NCBI GenBank assembly: GCA_902633585.1 | Contig: CACPGZ010000004.1 | Span: 1-64,000, forward strand | Source: an uncultured Pelagibacteraceae bacterium | GTDB taxonomy: Bacteria > Pseudomonadota > Alphaproteobacteria > Pelagibacterales > Pelagibacteraceae | Reading direction: 5' to 3' | DNA: 64,000 bases | In this document: piece after piece, positions 34,529 to 43,782 of the stretch | Layout of the letters: every line of letters starts with the position of its first letter | How positions within the stretch are numbered: the first letter of the stretch is position 1 | Notes under the pieces: generated by a model | Told to the model about the DNA's origin: nothing | The model's input: only the letters and a program-made list of their open reading frames with translations | Databases searched by the model: none | Position numbers and translations under genes: made by a program

Positions 34529-34538
34529 AATTTATCCT

Positions 34539-35690
34539 CTATTTTCTATAGATTAATTTTGAACTATTCAACTCTTTTAAATTTTTACAGCCCATTAAAA
34601 CCATATTTCTATTTATCTCATCGTGCATGTTTTGAAGCAAATGTTCAACACCTTGTTGCCCCCCTGCGGCCAAAGAGAACAAAAACATTTTTCCAAAACT
34701 ACAAGCTTTTGCACCTGCTGCTATAGCCTTTAAAACATGCGTTCCTCTTCTGACCCCTCCATCCAAAATTATTTCTAATTTGTCACCCACAGCATCCGAA
34801 ATCGCCTTTACTTGATCAAAGGGCGATCGTGATCCATCCAGCTGTCTACCTCCATGATTTGAAATCATAATAGCGGTGCAACCAATATCAATTGCTCGCT
34901 TTGCATCTTCAATTGACATAACTCCTTTTAATGCAAAAGGTCCATTCCACCTCTTTGCACAATATTCTGCATCTTTCCATCCCATTGCAGGATCATATTG
35001 TTCATTAATATATTCGATGACAGACTTTGAGATATTTGTTCCTTTATCTGTTTTTTTTTTAACATTTGATAATTCAAATTTTTTACCAGTTAAATAATTC
35101 AATACCCATCTTGGTCTCATTGCAAAACTTAATAAGCTTTGTAAGGTTAATTTTGGTGGTGTCGTGAAACCTGTCCTGTGATCTTTTTCTCTATTACCTG
35201 CTACTAGAGTATCGACTGTTAAACACATTGCGTCAAAACCAGATCTTCTAGACCTATCAATCAAATCATCTGAAATAGATCTGTCTTTATGAACATAAAG
35301 TTGAAATAATTTCGGACCACTAGATATATTAGATATTTCCTCAATAGAATTATTTCCCATAGAGGACATGCTGTAAAAAGTACCGTATTTTTCGGCAGCT
35401 CTAGCTGAAGCTTTATCTCCTTCGGGGTGATAAAGTCTTTGCATAGCTGCTGGTGAAAGAAATATTGGCATGTCTATTTTTCGTCCAAAAAGAGTTGTGG
35501 ATAAATCTGGTTTACCAACACTCGCTAAAATATTTGGAACCAGGTCACATTCATTAAATGAGTTTGTATTTCTTCTTAAAGTCGATTCGTCATCTGAACC
35601 ACCATCTATATAGTGAAAGATCGGTGAAGGTAATTTTTTTTTAGCTAATTTTCGAAAATCTTCAAAATTATAGCAATCTTTAAGACTCAC
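34539..35690 (-). CDS. FMN-dependent alpha-hydroxy-acid oxidizing protein, copy 1
   Basis: LTVDTLVAGNREKDHRTGF, MISNHGGRQLDGSRSPFDQ; LldD/glycolate-oxidase family, 383 aa. Confidence 0.92.
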   Translation of the reverse strand: MSLKDCYNFEDFRKLAKKKLPSPIFHYIDGGSDDESTLRRNTNSFNECDLVPNILASVGKPDLSTTLFGRKIDMPIFLSPAAMQRLYHPEGDKASARAAEKYGTFYSMSSMGNNSIEEISNISSGPKLFQLYVHKDRSISDDLIDRSRRSGFDAMCLTVDTLVAGNREKDHRTGFTTPPKLTLQSLLSFAMRPRWVLNYLTGKKFELSNVKKKTDKGTNISKSVIEYINEQYDPAMGWKDAEYCAKRWNGPFALKGVMSIEDAKRAIDIGCTAIMISNHGGRQLDGSRSPFDQVKAISDAVGDKLEIILDGGVRRGTHVLKAIAAGAKACSFGKMFLFSLAAGGQQGVEHLLQNMHDEINRNMVLMGCKNLKELNSSKLIYRK

Positions 35691-35691
35691 A

Positions 35692-36843
35692 CTATCTTCT
35701 AAATCTTAAATTACTTCTATTTAATTCACTAATCTTTGTGCATCCCATGAGTTTCATATCTCGTTGTAACTCAGCCTTATACTGTCCTAAAGCTCTTTCA
35801 ACTCCAGCTTGACCTGCTGCAGCTAATGCATAAAGATATAATCTTCCACCAGAACATGCTTTAGCACCTAATGATAATGCTTTAAGCATATGAGTGCCTC
35901 TATGAATTCCACCTTCACATATTACATCAAGCTTATCACCAACTGCATCAACAATTTCTGCAAGCTGATCAAAAGGAGACCTTGATCCATCAAGTTGTCT
36001 TCCTCCATGATTTGATACCATTATACCTGTACAGCCGATGTCAACTGCTCTTTTTGCATCCTCAACACTCATCACACCTTTTAAGGCAAAATGACCTCCC
36101 CATTGAGAACAAAGTTTTTCTGCATCATTCCAATTCATTGATTGATCCAACATTGTAGAAAAATAATTACCAATTGAAGAGTTCGTGCTTGTGCCTTCTT
36201 TTACAAAATCTTGTAGATGAGGTAATTCAAATTTTCCTTTTGTTAAATAATTTATTCCCCACATTGGTTTAGTAGCAAAGCTAAACAAGCTTGATAATGT
36301 TAATTTTGGTGGAGATGTAAAGCCTGTTCTTAAATCTCTTTCTCGGTTTCCTCCAGTAATTGTATCTACTGTCAAAGCCATTACATCAAATTTTGCTGCC
36401 TTCGCGCGCTCTAAGCAGGAGTCATTTAAGCCTCTATCTTTATGAAAATAAAATTGAAACATTTTAGGAGTATCAACCATTGAGGAAATTTCCTCAACAC
36501 TCACTGTTGCTAAAGCAGAAACTCCAAACATTGTGTTAAATTTTTTAGCTGCTTTTCCTACTGCCCTTTCACCATCATAATGAAAGAGTCTTTGTAAAGC
36601 TGTTGGAGAAAGATAAAACGGCAAATCTAATTTTTTACCAAATATTGTGGTTGATAAATCTACATCTTCGACACCTCTTAAAACATTAGGAACTAAATCT
36701 ACATCATCAAATGCACTTGTGTTTCTTGCATAAGTAACTTCATCATCAGCCGCACCATCTATATAATGAAAAATTGGAGATGGTAATTTCTTTTGTGCTA
36801 ATTTTCTAAAATCTCTAAAGTTATGACAATCTTTTAAATTCAT
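35692..36843 (-). CDS. FMN-dependent alpha-hydroxy-acid oxidizing protein, copy 2 (tandem paralogue)
   Basis: LTVDTITGGNRERDLRTGF, MVSNHGGRQLDGSRSPFDQ; also 383 aa, 1 nt from copy 1. Confidence 0.92.
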   Translation of the reverse strand: MNLKDCHNFRDFRKLAQKKLPSPIFHYIDGAADDEVTYARNTSAFDDVDLVPNVLRGVEDVDLSTTIFGKKLDLPFYLSPTALQRLFHYDGERAVGKAAKKFNTMFGVSALATVSVEEISSMVDTPKMFQFYFHKDRGLNDSCLERAKAAKFDVMALTVDTITGGNRERDLRTGFTSPPKLTLSSLFSFATKPMWGINYLTKGKFELPHLQDFVKEGTSTNSSIGNYFSTMLDQSMNWNDAEKLCSQWGGHFALKGVMSVEDAKRAVDIGCTGIMVSNHGGRQLDGSRSPFDQLAEIVDAVGDKLDVICEGGIHRGTHMLKALSLGAKACSGGRLYLYALAAAGQAGVERALGQYKAELQRDMKLMGCTKISELNRSNLRFRR

Positions 36844-36852
36844 AATTTATTA

Positions 36853-37362
36853 CTAAAACTTTTTGAGAAAATTAAACATATAACTATTTGCCCCAGGATT
36901 TTTATTTCCTAAGCTTGCATTAGATACATGATTATATGATACAGCAAAATTTGTTGTTTCTGTGGTTTTATACGATAGTTGTACTTCTGACTTAAATTCA
37001 AGAACGTGTCCTAAATCCTTTCCATCCCCTTCATGATAAAGACCAGGAGCAAAGCTTGGAGTGAAAAAAAATGCGCCCATGTCCATATTCCATTCTACTC
37101 CAGTGTAAACATATGCAGCTGAATTTTCTGTTACAAACCCTCCTGTAATGGGTGAAATGTTCCCTAAAAATGTATTTCTATTTAAATTTTCATCTTGGTG
37201 TTGAAAACCTAACAATGTTGCTTTTTGCTTATCATCACTAAAATCAAAATTTCCAAGATATAAATTTAATTGATGATTGTTATTCTCAAGTGTAGTATCT
37301 CCAAATAATTTTGACGGTAAAGTCAAAATTAATAAAACTAAAAAAATTTTTTTTAAAACCAT
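36853..37362 (-). CDS. PagL-like lipid A 3-O-deacylase / acyloxyacyl hydrolase
   Basis: Signal peptide, beta-barrel-like size, C-terminal YNHVSNASLGNKNPGANSYMF (PagL HxSN motif). Confidence 0.72.
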   Translation of the reverse strand: MVLKKIFLVLLILTLPSKLFGDTTLENNNHQLNLYLGNFDFSDDKQKATLLGFQHQDENLNRNTFLGNISPITGGFVTENSAAYVYTGVEWNMDMGAFFFTPSFAPGLYHEGDGKDLGHVLEFKSEVQLSYKTTETTNFAVSYNHVSNASLGNKNPGANSYMFNFLKKF

Positions 37363-37367
37363 ATTAT

Positions 37368-37739
37368 TTAATCTAGATTATTTTTATTATAAAAATTCCT
37401 AATGATTATGGCACCCCCTGCTAAGAATATCAAGATAGGCAATAACCATAAAAAGTAAGTATTTCTATTGAAAACTGGATCATACAATATCCATTCTCCA
37501 TATTTTGTTTTTAAAAAATTGTATATTTGATCTTCACTCATGCCTTCTTGAATTTTATTTTTAATCACTAATTTTAGACTTATTGCAAATTCAGAATCTG
37601 AATCATATACAGATTGACCCTGACAAATTAAACATCTCAAATTTTTTGCTATTTCATTTTCAGTTTTAATTTCATCCGCCTTTAGGAAGTTAAAGTTTAG
37701 AATAATGCTTACAATTAAAGATATATAAACGAATCTCAT
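37368..37739 (-). CDS. ccmH: cytochrome c-type biogenesis protein CcmH
   Basis: NLRCLICQGQSVYDSDSEFA (LRCxxC), FLKTKYGEWILYDP. Confidence 0.92.
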   Translation of the reverse strand: MRFVYISLIVSIILNFNFLKADEIKTENEIAKNLRCLICQGQSVYDSDSEFAISLKLVIKNKIQEGMSEDQIYNFLKTKYGEWILYDPVFNRNTYFLWLLPILIFLAGGAIIIRNFYNKNNLD

Positions 37740-38254
37740 CTAATTATTTTTTTAATCTCTAATAAATCCTCATTATTAATCGGCCCAATAAATCTTTTAA
37801 TAATTTTATTTTCATATATCAAAAAACTTTCTGGAACTCCATAAGCACCCCAATTAATCGATGCAATACCATCTTTGTCTGAAACAATTATATTATAAGG
37901 ATTTCCCAGATCTTTTAAAAAACTTTTAGCATTTTTAAAGTTATCTTTATAATTGAATCCTATTAATTCTATTTTTTTATCTTTTTTTAATTTCATTAAA
38001 AATTTATGTTCGTCTCGACAAGGAATACACCATGATGCCCAGATGTTCATCAAATAATATTTATTACCCCTAAAAAGTTTTTCTGAAATAATTTTTGTAT
38101 TATTCTCAAAAGATTTTATCTCAAAGGATGGGACTTCTTTTCCCTGATTCAAGATGGGAGTATATAAATTTGGATTTTTTAAACCTTTAAAGAAAATCAC
38201 AAAAGTAGTTAAAAAAAATAAAATTAAAGCTATTGAAATGACTTTAGATTTCAT
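37736..38254 (-). CDS. ccmG: thiol:disulfide interchange protein CcmG/DsbE
   Basis: NIWASWCIPCRDEHKFL, WGAYGVPESFLI. Confidence 0.92.
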   Translation of the reverse strand: MKSKVISIALILFFLTTFVIFFKGLKNPNLYTPILNQGKEVPSFEIKSFENNTKIISEKLFRGNKYYLMNIWASWCIPCRDEHKFLMKLKKDKKIELIGFNYKDNFKNAKSFLKDLGNPYNIIVSDKDGIASINWGAYGVPESFLIYENKIIKRFIGPINNEDLLEIKKIIR

Positions 38255-40122
38255 ATCTTTTTTTAAAAAAACTTAGAAGACCACCAAAACTAATTAATAT
38301 TACTGAAATCCATATCCAAATCATAAAAGGCTTATCTTGATATCTAATATTAAAATATTCCTGGTTCTGAACATAATTCATTGTCATAAACTTATCTGTA
38401 AGTAAGTTTGTCTTAATGTCAGCTTCACTTGTTATAATATTTGGTTGATTATATATCCTTAACTCAGGATTAAGAGTATCTGATGAACCATTCGAATATA
38501 AAACTCTAAATTTTCCTATAATTGCTTTGAAATTTTTCTCATCTTCTTGATCAACATTTTCAAAATTTATTGTAAATTTTTCAGACTTAAAAGTTTCCCC
38601 AATTTTTAAATTAGTAATTATTTCATTAGAAAAAATATTATTAAATAAAATGCTTAAAATTAATAAACTGAAACCAAAATGTGCAATGTTTTGAGATAAA
38701 TTCTTCAATCTTTTGATAAAAAATTCTCTCAAAGTAGAGAAAAACAAAAAAAAAAGCGGAAGTAACTAAAATTGTATTAATTAGAAAACTAATATCAAAT
38801 TCTTTAATTATTAGTGCTGATAACAAAAACGATATTATTAAAAATATGATCATGTAAAACTTATCTTTAAGATCTGATTTAATCCAATTTAGTTTTGGTC
38901 CAATTGCCATAGCGAGTAAAAATGGTATTAAGAAAGGTATTATAAGTTTATTATAAAAAGGTGGTCCAACAGATATCTTATTTGCAGTTATAACCTCTAA
39001 AAATATTGGATAAATTGTTCCTATTAAAACAACTGATAAAAAGTACATCATAAACCAATTATTAACTAAAATAGATGTCTCCTTGCTAAGCCAAAAAAAA
39101 TTATTTTCTATTTTTTCTTCCTCTGAATGAAAAAAAATAAAAATAAAAATAGATAAAAAAATAAGTGTAAAAAGAAAAATTAAAATAAATAAACCTCTCT
39201 CTGGATCATTAGCAAATGTATGAACCGAATTTAAAATTCCAGATCTAACTAAAAAAGTACCACTCATACTTAAAGCAAAAGTTGCTATTGACAGTATCAT
39301 GGCCCATGAGGTTAATATTTTTTTCTTTTCTAGAACCAATATACAATGAAGTAGAGTTGTTAGTGCAAACCATGGCATTAAAGAAACATTTTCAACCGGG
39401 TCCCAAAACCAAAAACCTCCCCAGCCTAATTCGTAGTATGCCCAAATAGATCCAAGCAAAATTCCTATTGTAAGAAAAACCCATGATACTAAAACCCATC
39501 TTTTAATATGTTTTGCCCACTCTTTTGAAACATGTGATGTTACCATTGCAGCAAGGGCAGATGAGAATATTATCGAAGAACCTACATAACCTAAATATAA
39601 AATTGGTGGATGAATTGCTAAAGCAGGATCTTGTAAAATTGGGTTCAAGCCTAAACCCTCATTTGGTTTTGGAAAAATATAATTAAATGGACTTGAGGTT
39701 TTGATCAAAAAAATAAAAAAGCCAATAATTATTATTTGTTGAAACAATAAAGTAAAAATTCTATATTTTTTCGGCTGTTGATTTGATTTAAGCAAAAAAA
39801 TTGAAATAAATAAAGTTAATACTAGTAACCATAACAATAAACTACCTTCATGATTACCCCAGGTTCCTGAGATTTTATAAAATAACGGTTTGGTGGTATG
39901 AGAGTGGTTAAAAACAGTTTCGTTACTAAAATCTGAATTAACAAAAGATACAATTAATCCAAGGAAACTTATCACTACAAAAAAAAATTGAATAAATGTA
40001 AAAGATACTATTTTTTTATCTAAAATTTCAGTATCTCTTAAATTTCTAAATGAAAAAAAAATAATAAAAACTGAAAAAAAAAGTCCAAAACTTAACGAAT
40101 AAGAACCTATTAAACTTGCCAA
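38244..40122 (-). pseudogene. ccmF: cytochrome c heme lyase CcmF, split by +1 frameshift at an A10 tract (38746-38755)
   Basis: ORF 38641..40122 has CcmF N-term/core (TWGNHEGSLLLWLLVL, LGWGGFWFWDPVENVSLMPW); ORF 38244..38747 continues in another frame (IAHFGFSLLILSILF) from a TTG with no independent start context. Confidence 0.85.
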
Positions 40123-40124
40123 AA

Positions 40125-40544
40125 TTATTTCTCCTCTAGTGCAGCCTTAACTTCTGGTGGCATATAATTCTCGTCATGTTTAGCTAAAATTTTTGTAGCT
40201 AAAAAAAAATTTTTATCTTTTAAATATCCCTCAGCAACAACACCCTTCTCCTCACTAAAAAGATTGGGCACAACTCCAGAATAAACAACATTTATTTCAT
40301 TTTTAAAATCTGTAACAATAAATTTTATTTCTTTTGAAATTACAGTTATGGAGTCTTTTTTAACCATCCCACCTATTCTAATTTTTTTTTTACTAATTTC
40401 ACTCAAAGTTTTAATTTCTGTTGGAGACTTAAAAAAAATAACGTTTTCCTCTAAAGACTTAATTAATAAAAAAACTGATAACGATAAAGTTGCTAATATT
40501 AATAATAAGAAAAAAATCCTTAATTTAACTTTTCGCCCATACAT
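40125..40544 (-). CDS. ccmE: cytochrome c-type biogenesis protein CcmE
   Basis: [43 protein letters not shown] with the heme-binding HxxxY (HDENY). Confidence 0.94.
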   Translation of the reverse strand: MYGRKVKLRIFFLLLILATLSLSVFLLIKSLEENVIFFKSPTEIKTLSEISKKKIRIGGMVKKDSITVISKEIKFIVTDFKNEINVVYSGVVPNLFSEEKGVVAEGYLKDKNFFLATKILAKHDENYMPPEVKAALEEK

Positions 40545-40554
40545 GTTTCAAAAG

Positions 40555-40782
40555 TTAAATGTTTGAAATATTTGACAAAATTTCTTTATTTATACTTTGA
40601 GATTTTGCAAAAGCTGCTCTCTCAGAATTTAACGAGCCAAATTTAACTATAAACTTATTTTTTTCTTTGTTGTATTGAATTTTGATAATTAAAAAAAGTG
40701 TCAAAAAACTTACTATGGTAAATGAAAACGCCGACCAAACATACAACCCATATCCATTCATAAAAAATAAGTTCTCAATCAT
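40555..40782 (-). CDS. ccmD: CcmD-like heme exporter protein
   Basis: 75 aa, MNGYGLYVWSAFSFTIVSF, between ccmE and ccmC. Confidence 0.8.
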   Translation of the reverse strand: MIENLFFMNGYGLYVWSAFSFTIVSFLTLFLIIKIQYNKEKNKFIVKFGSLNSERAAFAKSQSINKEILSNISNI

Positions 40783-41486
40783 AATCTATCTAAACCTTTG
40801 TTCTTAATTTTTATCAGTTCTGTGTTATATTTCATTAAAAAAATCAGTAGAGAAAATAGGGCAAATGCCGCAGTCATTGTCAATAAAGGAAAAAGCATTG
40901 ATATGTGAATTGAAGACTTTGAGAGTATATTTATTGAAGCTGGTTGATGCAGTGTATTCCACCAATCTACGGAATACTTAATTATTGGAACATTAATTAT
41001 TCCCAAAATTGTGATTATTGATGTCACTTTAAATACTTTGTCATCGTTTTCTGAAATTCTCCACACAATAAGATACATTATGTAAAACAATGCTAGTATT
41101 AACATTGAAGTTATTCTTGCGTCCCAAGCCCACCATGTTCCCCAGGTAGGTTTGCCCCATATTGAACCAGTCACAAGAGCTATTATATTAAACACTAATC
41201 CAGAGGGTGCCAAACTTTTCGCAATTAAAAAAAAATTTCTTATTTTAAAAATGTATCCAACTATAGATAAAAAAGTCATAACAGAAAAAATTCCAAGTGA
41301 AATCCAAGCTGCCGGTACATGAACATACATAATTCTGACAGAGTGACTTTGTTTGTAATCTTCAGGAGATAATATTAATGCTTCTGTTAATCCAATCGAA
41401 AGAATTACAATAAATAAAAATAAAACATACTTAGGGGCTTTCGATGTTATTGAAAAGATTTTATTAGGTTCGAAATACTTAAACAT
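40779..41486 (-). CDS. ccmC: heme exporter protein CcmC
   Basis: MYVHVPAAWISLGIF, WGKPTWGTWWAWDARITSMLIL, SVDWWNTLHQPASI. Confidence 0.95.
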   Translation of the reverse strand: MFKYFEPNKIFSITSKAPKYVLFLFIVILSIGLTEALILSPEDYKQSHSVRIMYVHVPAAWISLGIFSVMTFLSIVGYIFKIRNFFLIAKSLAPSGLVFNIIALVTGSIWGKPTWGTWWAWDARITSMLILALFYIMYLIVWRISENDDKVFKVTSIITILGIINVPIIKYSVDWWNTLHQPASINILSKSSIHISMLFPLLTMTAAFALFSLLIFLMKYNTELIKIKNKGLDRL

Positions 41487-41515
41487 ATTTGAGATTATTA
41501 TTACGAAAAAACTTC

Positions 41516-41576
41516 CTGATCAAGAATGCTAGAGGGAGATAATAACGAAGGGTAAATAAGTAGCACCCTTGATCAG
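41516..41576 (-). ncRNA. structured leader / attenuator candidate upstream of ccmC
   Basis: Minus strand CUGAUCAAGGGUGCUA ... UAGCAUUCUUGAUCAG forms a continuous 16-bp stem with two G-U wobbles; an alternative AAGGGU/ACCCUU pairing overlaps it; followed by GAAGTTTTTTCG. Confidence 0.65.
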
Positions 41577-41644
41577 AATTAACCCTATAAAAGCAAATTG
41601 CTGTGTCAAAGGTTTGAGCTAAATGTGTTAAAAAAATGATTTAT

Positions 41645-41966
41645 TTAATTAGATAGCTTAAAATAGCTAGACCCCTTTTTACCAGAGAAAATCTCCTCAA
41701 TTAAGGGATGTTTTACTGGTTCATCAGAGTCATCAACTAAAAGATTTTGCTCAGAAACGTAGGCCTCATAAGTGATTTCATCATTTTCAGCTAACAGATG
41801 GTAAAAAGGCTGATCTTTTCTCGGTCTTACGTTTTTTTGGAATAGATTGATACCATTCCTCAGAATTATTAAATTCGAAATCGACATCATAAATCACACC
41901 TCTAAAATCAAAGTGTTTATGCTTTACTATATCTCCAATTGAAAATTTAGCTTTTTGAATTGCCAT
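41645..41966 (-). pseudogene. hspQ: HspQ-like protein (hemimethylated DNA-binding), split by +1 frameshift at an A7 tract (41832-41838)
   Basis: Frame A: MAIQKAKFSIGDIVKHKHFDFRGVIYDVDFEFNNSEEWYQSIPKK...; frame B: ...VRPRKDQPFYHLLAENDEITYEAYVSEQNLL; together one HspQ-like protein. Confidence 0.8.
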
Positions 41967-42054
41967 GATATTTAGTATGGGTATTTAAAAACAAAAATCA
42001 ATAAGAAAAATTAAAAGTTTTTATCAAAATATTATTTATGTTAATATCTTTCTT

Positions 42055-42606
42055 GTGAACAAATCTTTTTTAAAGTTTCTTACAGATTTTGGGCCTCTAG
42101 TAATTTTTTTTTACTACTATTACGATAGTGGAAAAAACTTAAAAATTGCTATCCCACCATTTATTATTGCGACAATTATTGCATTAGCTATTGTTTGGTT
42201 TTTAGAAAAAAAAATACCAAAAGTTCCTTTACTAAGTGGAGTTTTAATAACTTTTTTTGGAGGCTTAACAATTTACTTTGATAATCCAATTTTTATTTAT
42301 GTAAAACCAACAATTATAAATATCCTCTTTGCATTTGCTTTGATATTTGGAAGGTACTTCACAAGTGAACCTGTTTTAAAAAAGTTAATGGGTAAGTCTG
42401 TCTCACTAACGGATGAGGGTTGGGAAGTGTTAAATAAAAGATGGATATATTTCTTCTTTAGCCTTGCAATACTTAACGAAATAGTTTGGAGAACTCAATC
42501 TGAAGAATTTTGGGTAAACTTTAAAGTTTGGGGACTATTGCCAATAACATTTATATTTACGGCTTTTCAAGTAAGTTTAATAAATAAATATAAAACAAAT
42601 GAGTAA
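42055..42606 (+). CDS. yciB: inner membrane protein YciB / septation protein A (GTG start)
   Basis: KFLTDFGPLVIFFYYY, LTDEGWEVLNKRWIYFFFSLAILNEIVWRTQSEEFWVNFKVWG. Confidence 0.92.
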   Translation: MNKSFLKFLTDFGPLVIFFYYYYDSGKNLKIAIPPFIIATIIALAIVWFLEKKIPKVPLLSGVLITFFGGLTIYFDNPIFIYVKPTIINILFAFALIFGRYFTSEPVLKKLMGKSVSLTDEGWEVLNKRWIYFFFSLAILNEIVWRTQSEEFWVNFKVWGLLPITFIFTAFQVSLINKYKTNE

Positions 42607-42940
42607 TAATTTACGTCTAATAATCGATAATGTTAACAAAAAAAATATTGAGGAAAAACATTTTTTTGAGAAAGATGAATTAAAGATAATTTTAGACCTG
42701 TATGCAAAAATGGTCTCTGAAGGGTCATGGAAAGACTACGGGCTTAATATTTCAAGTAAACAAGTTGGTTTTAATGTTTTTAAAAACACAACCGAAAATG
42801 CTTTATATAAGATTTGCAAGAATTTTAAACCAAAAAACAAAAATCTTAAATATTTAATTACTGATGCTAATGGTAAGGTGTTTAGAAATTCTTCTGATTT
42901 GGATAGTTTGTTAAAAAATATTAATTGGAAAAAACTTTAA
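42599..42940 (+). CDS. DUF2794 family protein
   Basis: FEKDELKIILDLYAKMVSEGSWKDYGLNI ... ALYKICKN pattern. Confidence 0.8.
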   Translation: MSNNLRLIIDNVNKKNIEEKHFFEKDELKIILDLYAKMVSEGSWKDYGLNISSKQVGFNVFKNTTENALYKICKNFKPKNKNLKYLITDANGKVFRNSSDLDSLLKNINWKKL

Positions 42941-43705
42941 TTATCTTCTTTGACCAAAAAGTCTAAGCAACATAATGAATAAATTAATAAAGTCTAAATA
43001 AAGCGTTAATGCACCCATTACAGCTTTCTTGCCCATTAGTTCGCCTGTGTCGCTAACAGCATACATATTCTTAATTTTTTGTGTATCGTAAGCAGTAAGT
43101 CCAACAAAAATTAAAACTCCTAAAATTGAAATTACAAAATACATCATCGAAGATTTCATAAATATATTAACTATTGATGCAATAATGATTCCAATTAATC
43201 CCATCATTAGAAAAGATCCTAATTTTGTTAAGTCTCTTTTAGTTGTATAGCCATATATGCTCATAGCTCCAAATGTTGCTGAACAAATAAAAAATACTCT
43301 TGTGATACTCATGCCAGTATAAACTAATAAAATTGATGAAAGAGACAAACCCATTAACGCAGCAAAAATCCAAAAAGTTGTTTGAGCTTTTGATGCACTC
43401 ATCTTATTTATTCCAAAACTCATATAAAATACAACTCCTAGAGGAGCTAACATTACTAACCACTTTAACCCTGACATGTAGATTGCGTTACCCACTTGAG
43501 TTAGTCCAACTATAGATCCAGAACTATCAGTCACGACAGACATTTTAAAAGTTATAAGTGCAATTATGCCTGTCAAAAGAATTCCCGTTGCCATGTAGTT
43601 ATATACTTTTAGCATGTAGGCTCTTAAGCCTTCATCCATTACTGTTGTTGATTGTTGAGCGGCATCTTTTGCTCTGCTTAAAATGCCTTTTTTATTAAAT
43701 TCCAT
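42941..43705 (-). CDS. Bax inhibitor-1 / YccA family membrane protein
   Basis: LKVYNYMATGILLTGIIAL, GLTAYDTQKIK, ALTLYLDFINLFIMLLRLFG. Confidence 0.94.
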   Translation of the reverse strand: MEFNKKGILSRAKDAAQQSTTVMDEGLRAYMLKVYNYMATGILLTGIIALITFKMSVVTDSSGSIVGLTQVGNAIYMSGLKWLVMLAPLGVVFYMSFGINKMSASKAQTTFWIFAALMGLSLSSILLVYTGMSITRVFFICSATFGAMSIYGYTTKRDLTKLGSFLMMGLIGIIIASIVNIFMKSSMMYFVISILGVLIFVGLTAYDTQKIKNMYAVSDTGELMGKKAVMGALTLYLDFINLFIMLLRLFGQRR

Positions 43706-43782
43706 AATAAAATATATATAATCTTTTATTAATTATTCAAGATATCAAAAAAACAATAAATAACTAAAATTGTGAAATAGTA

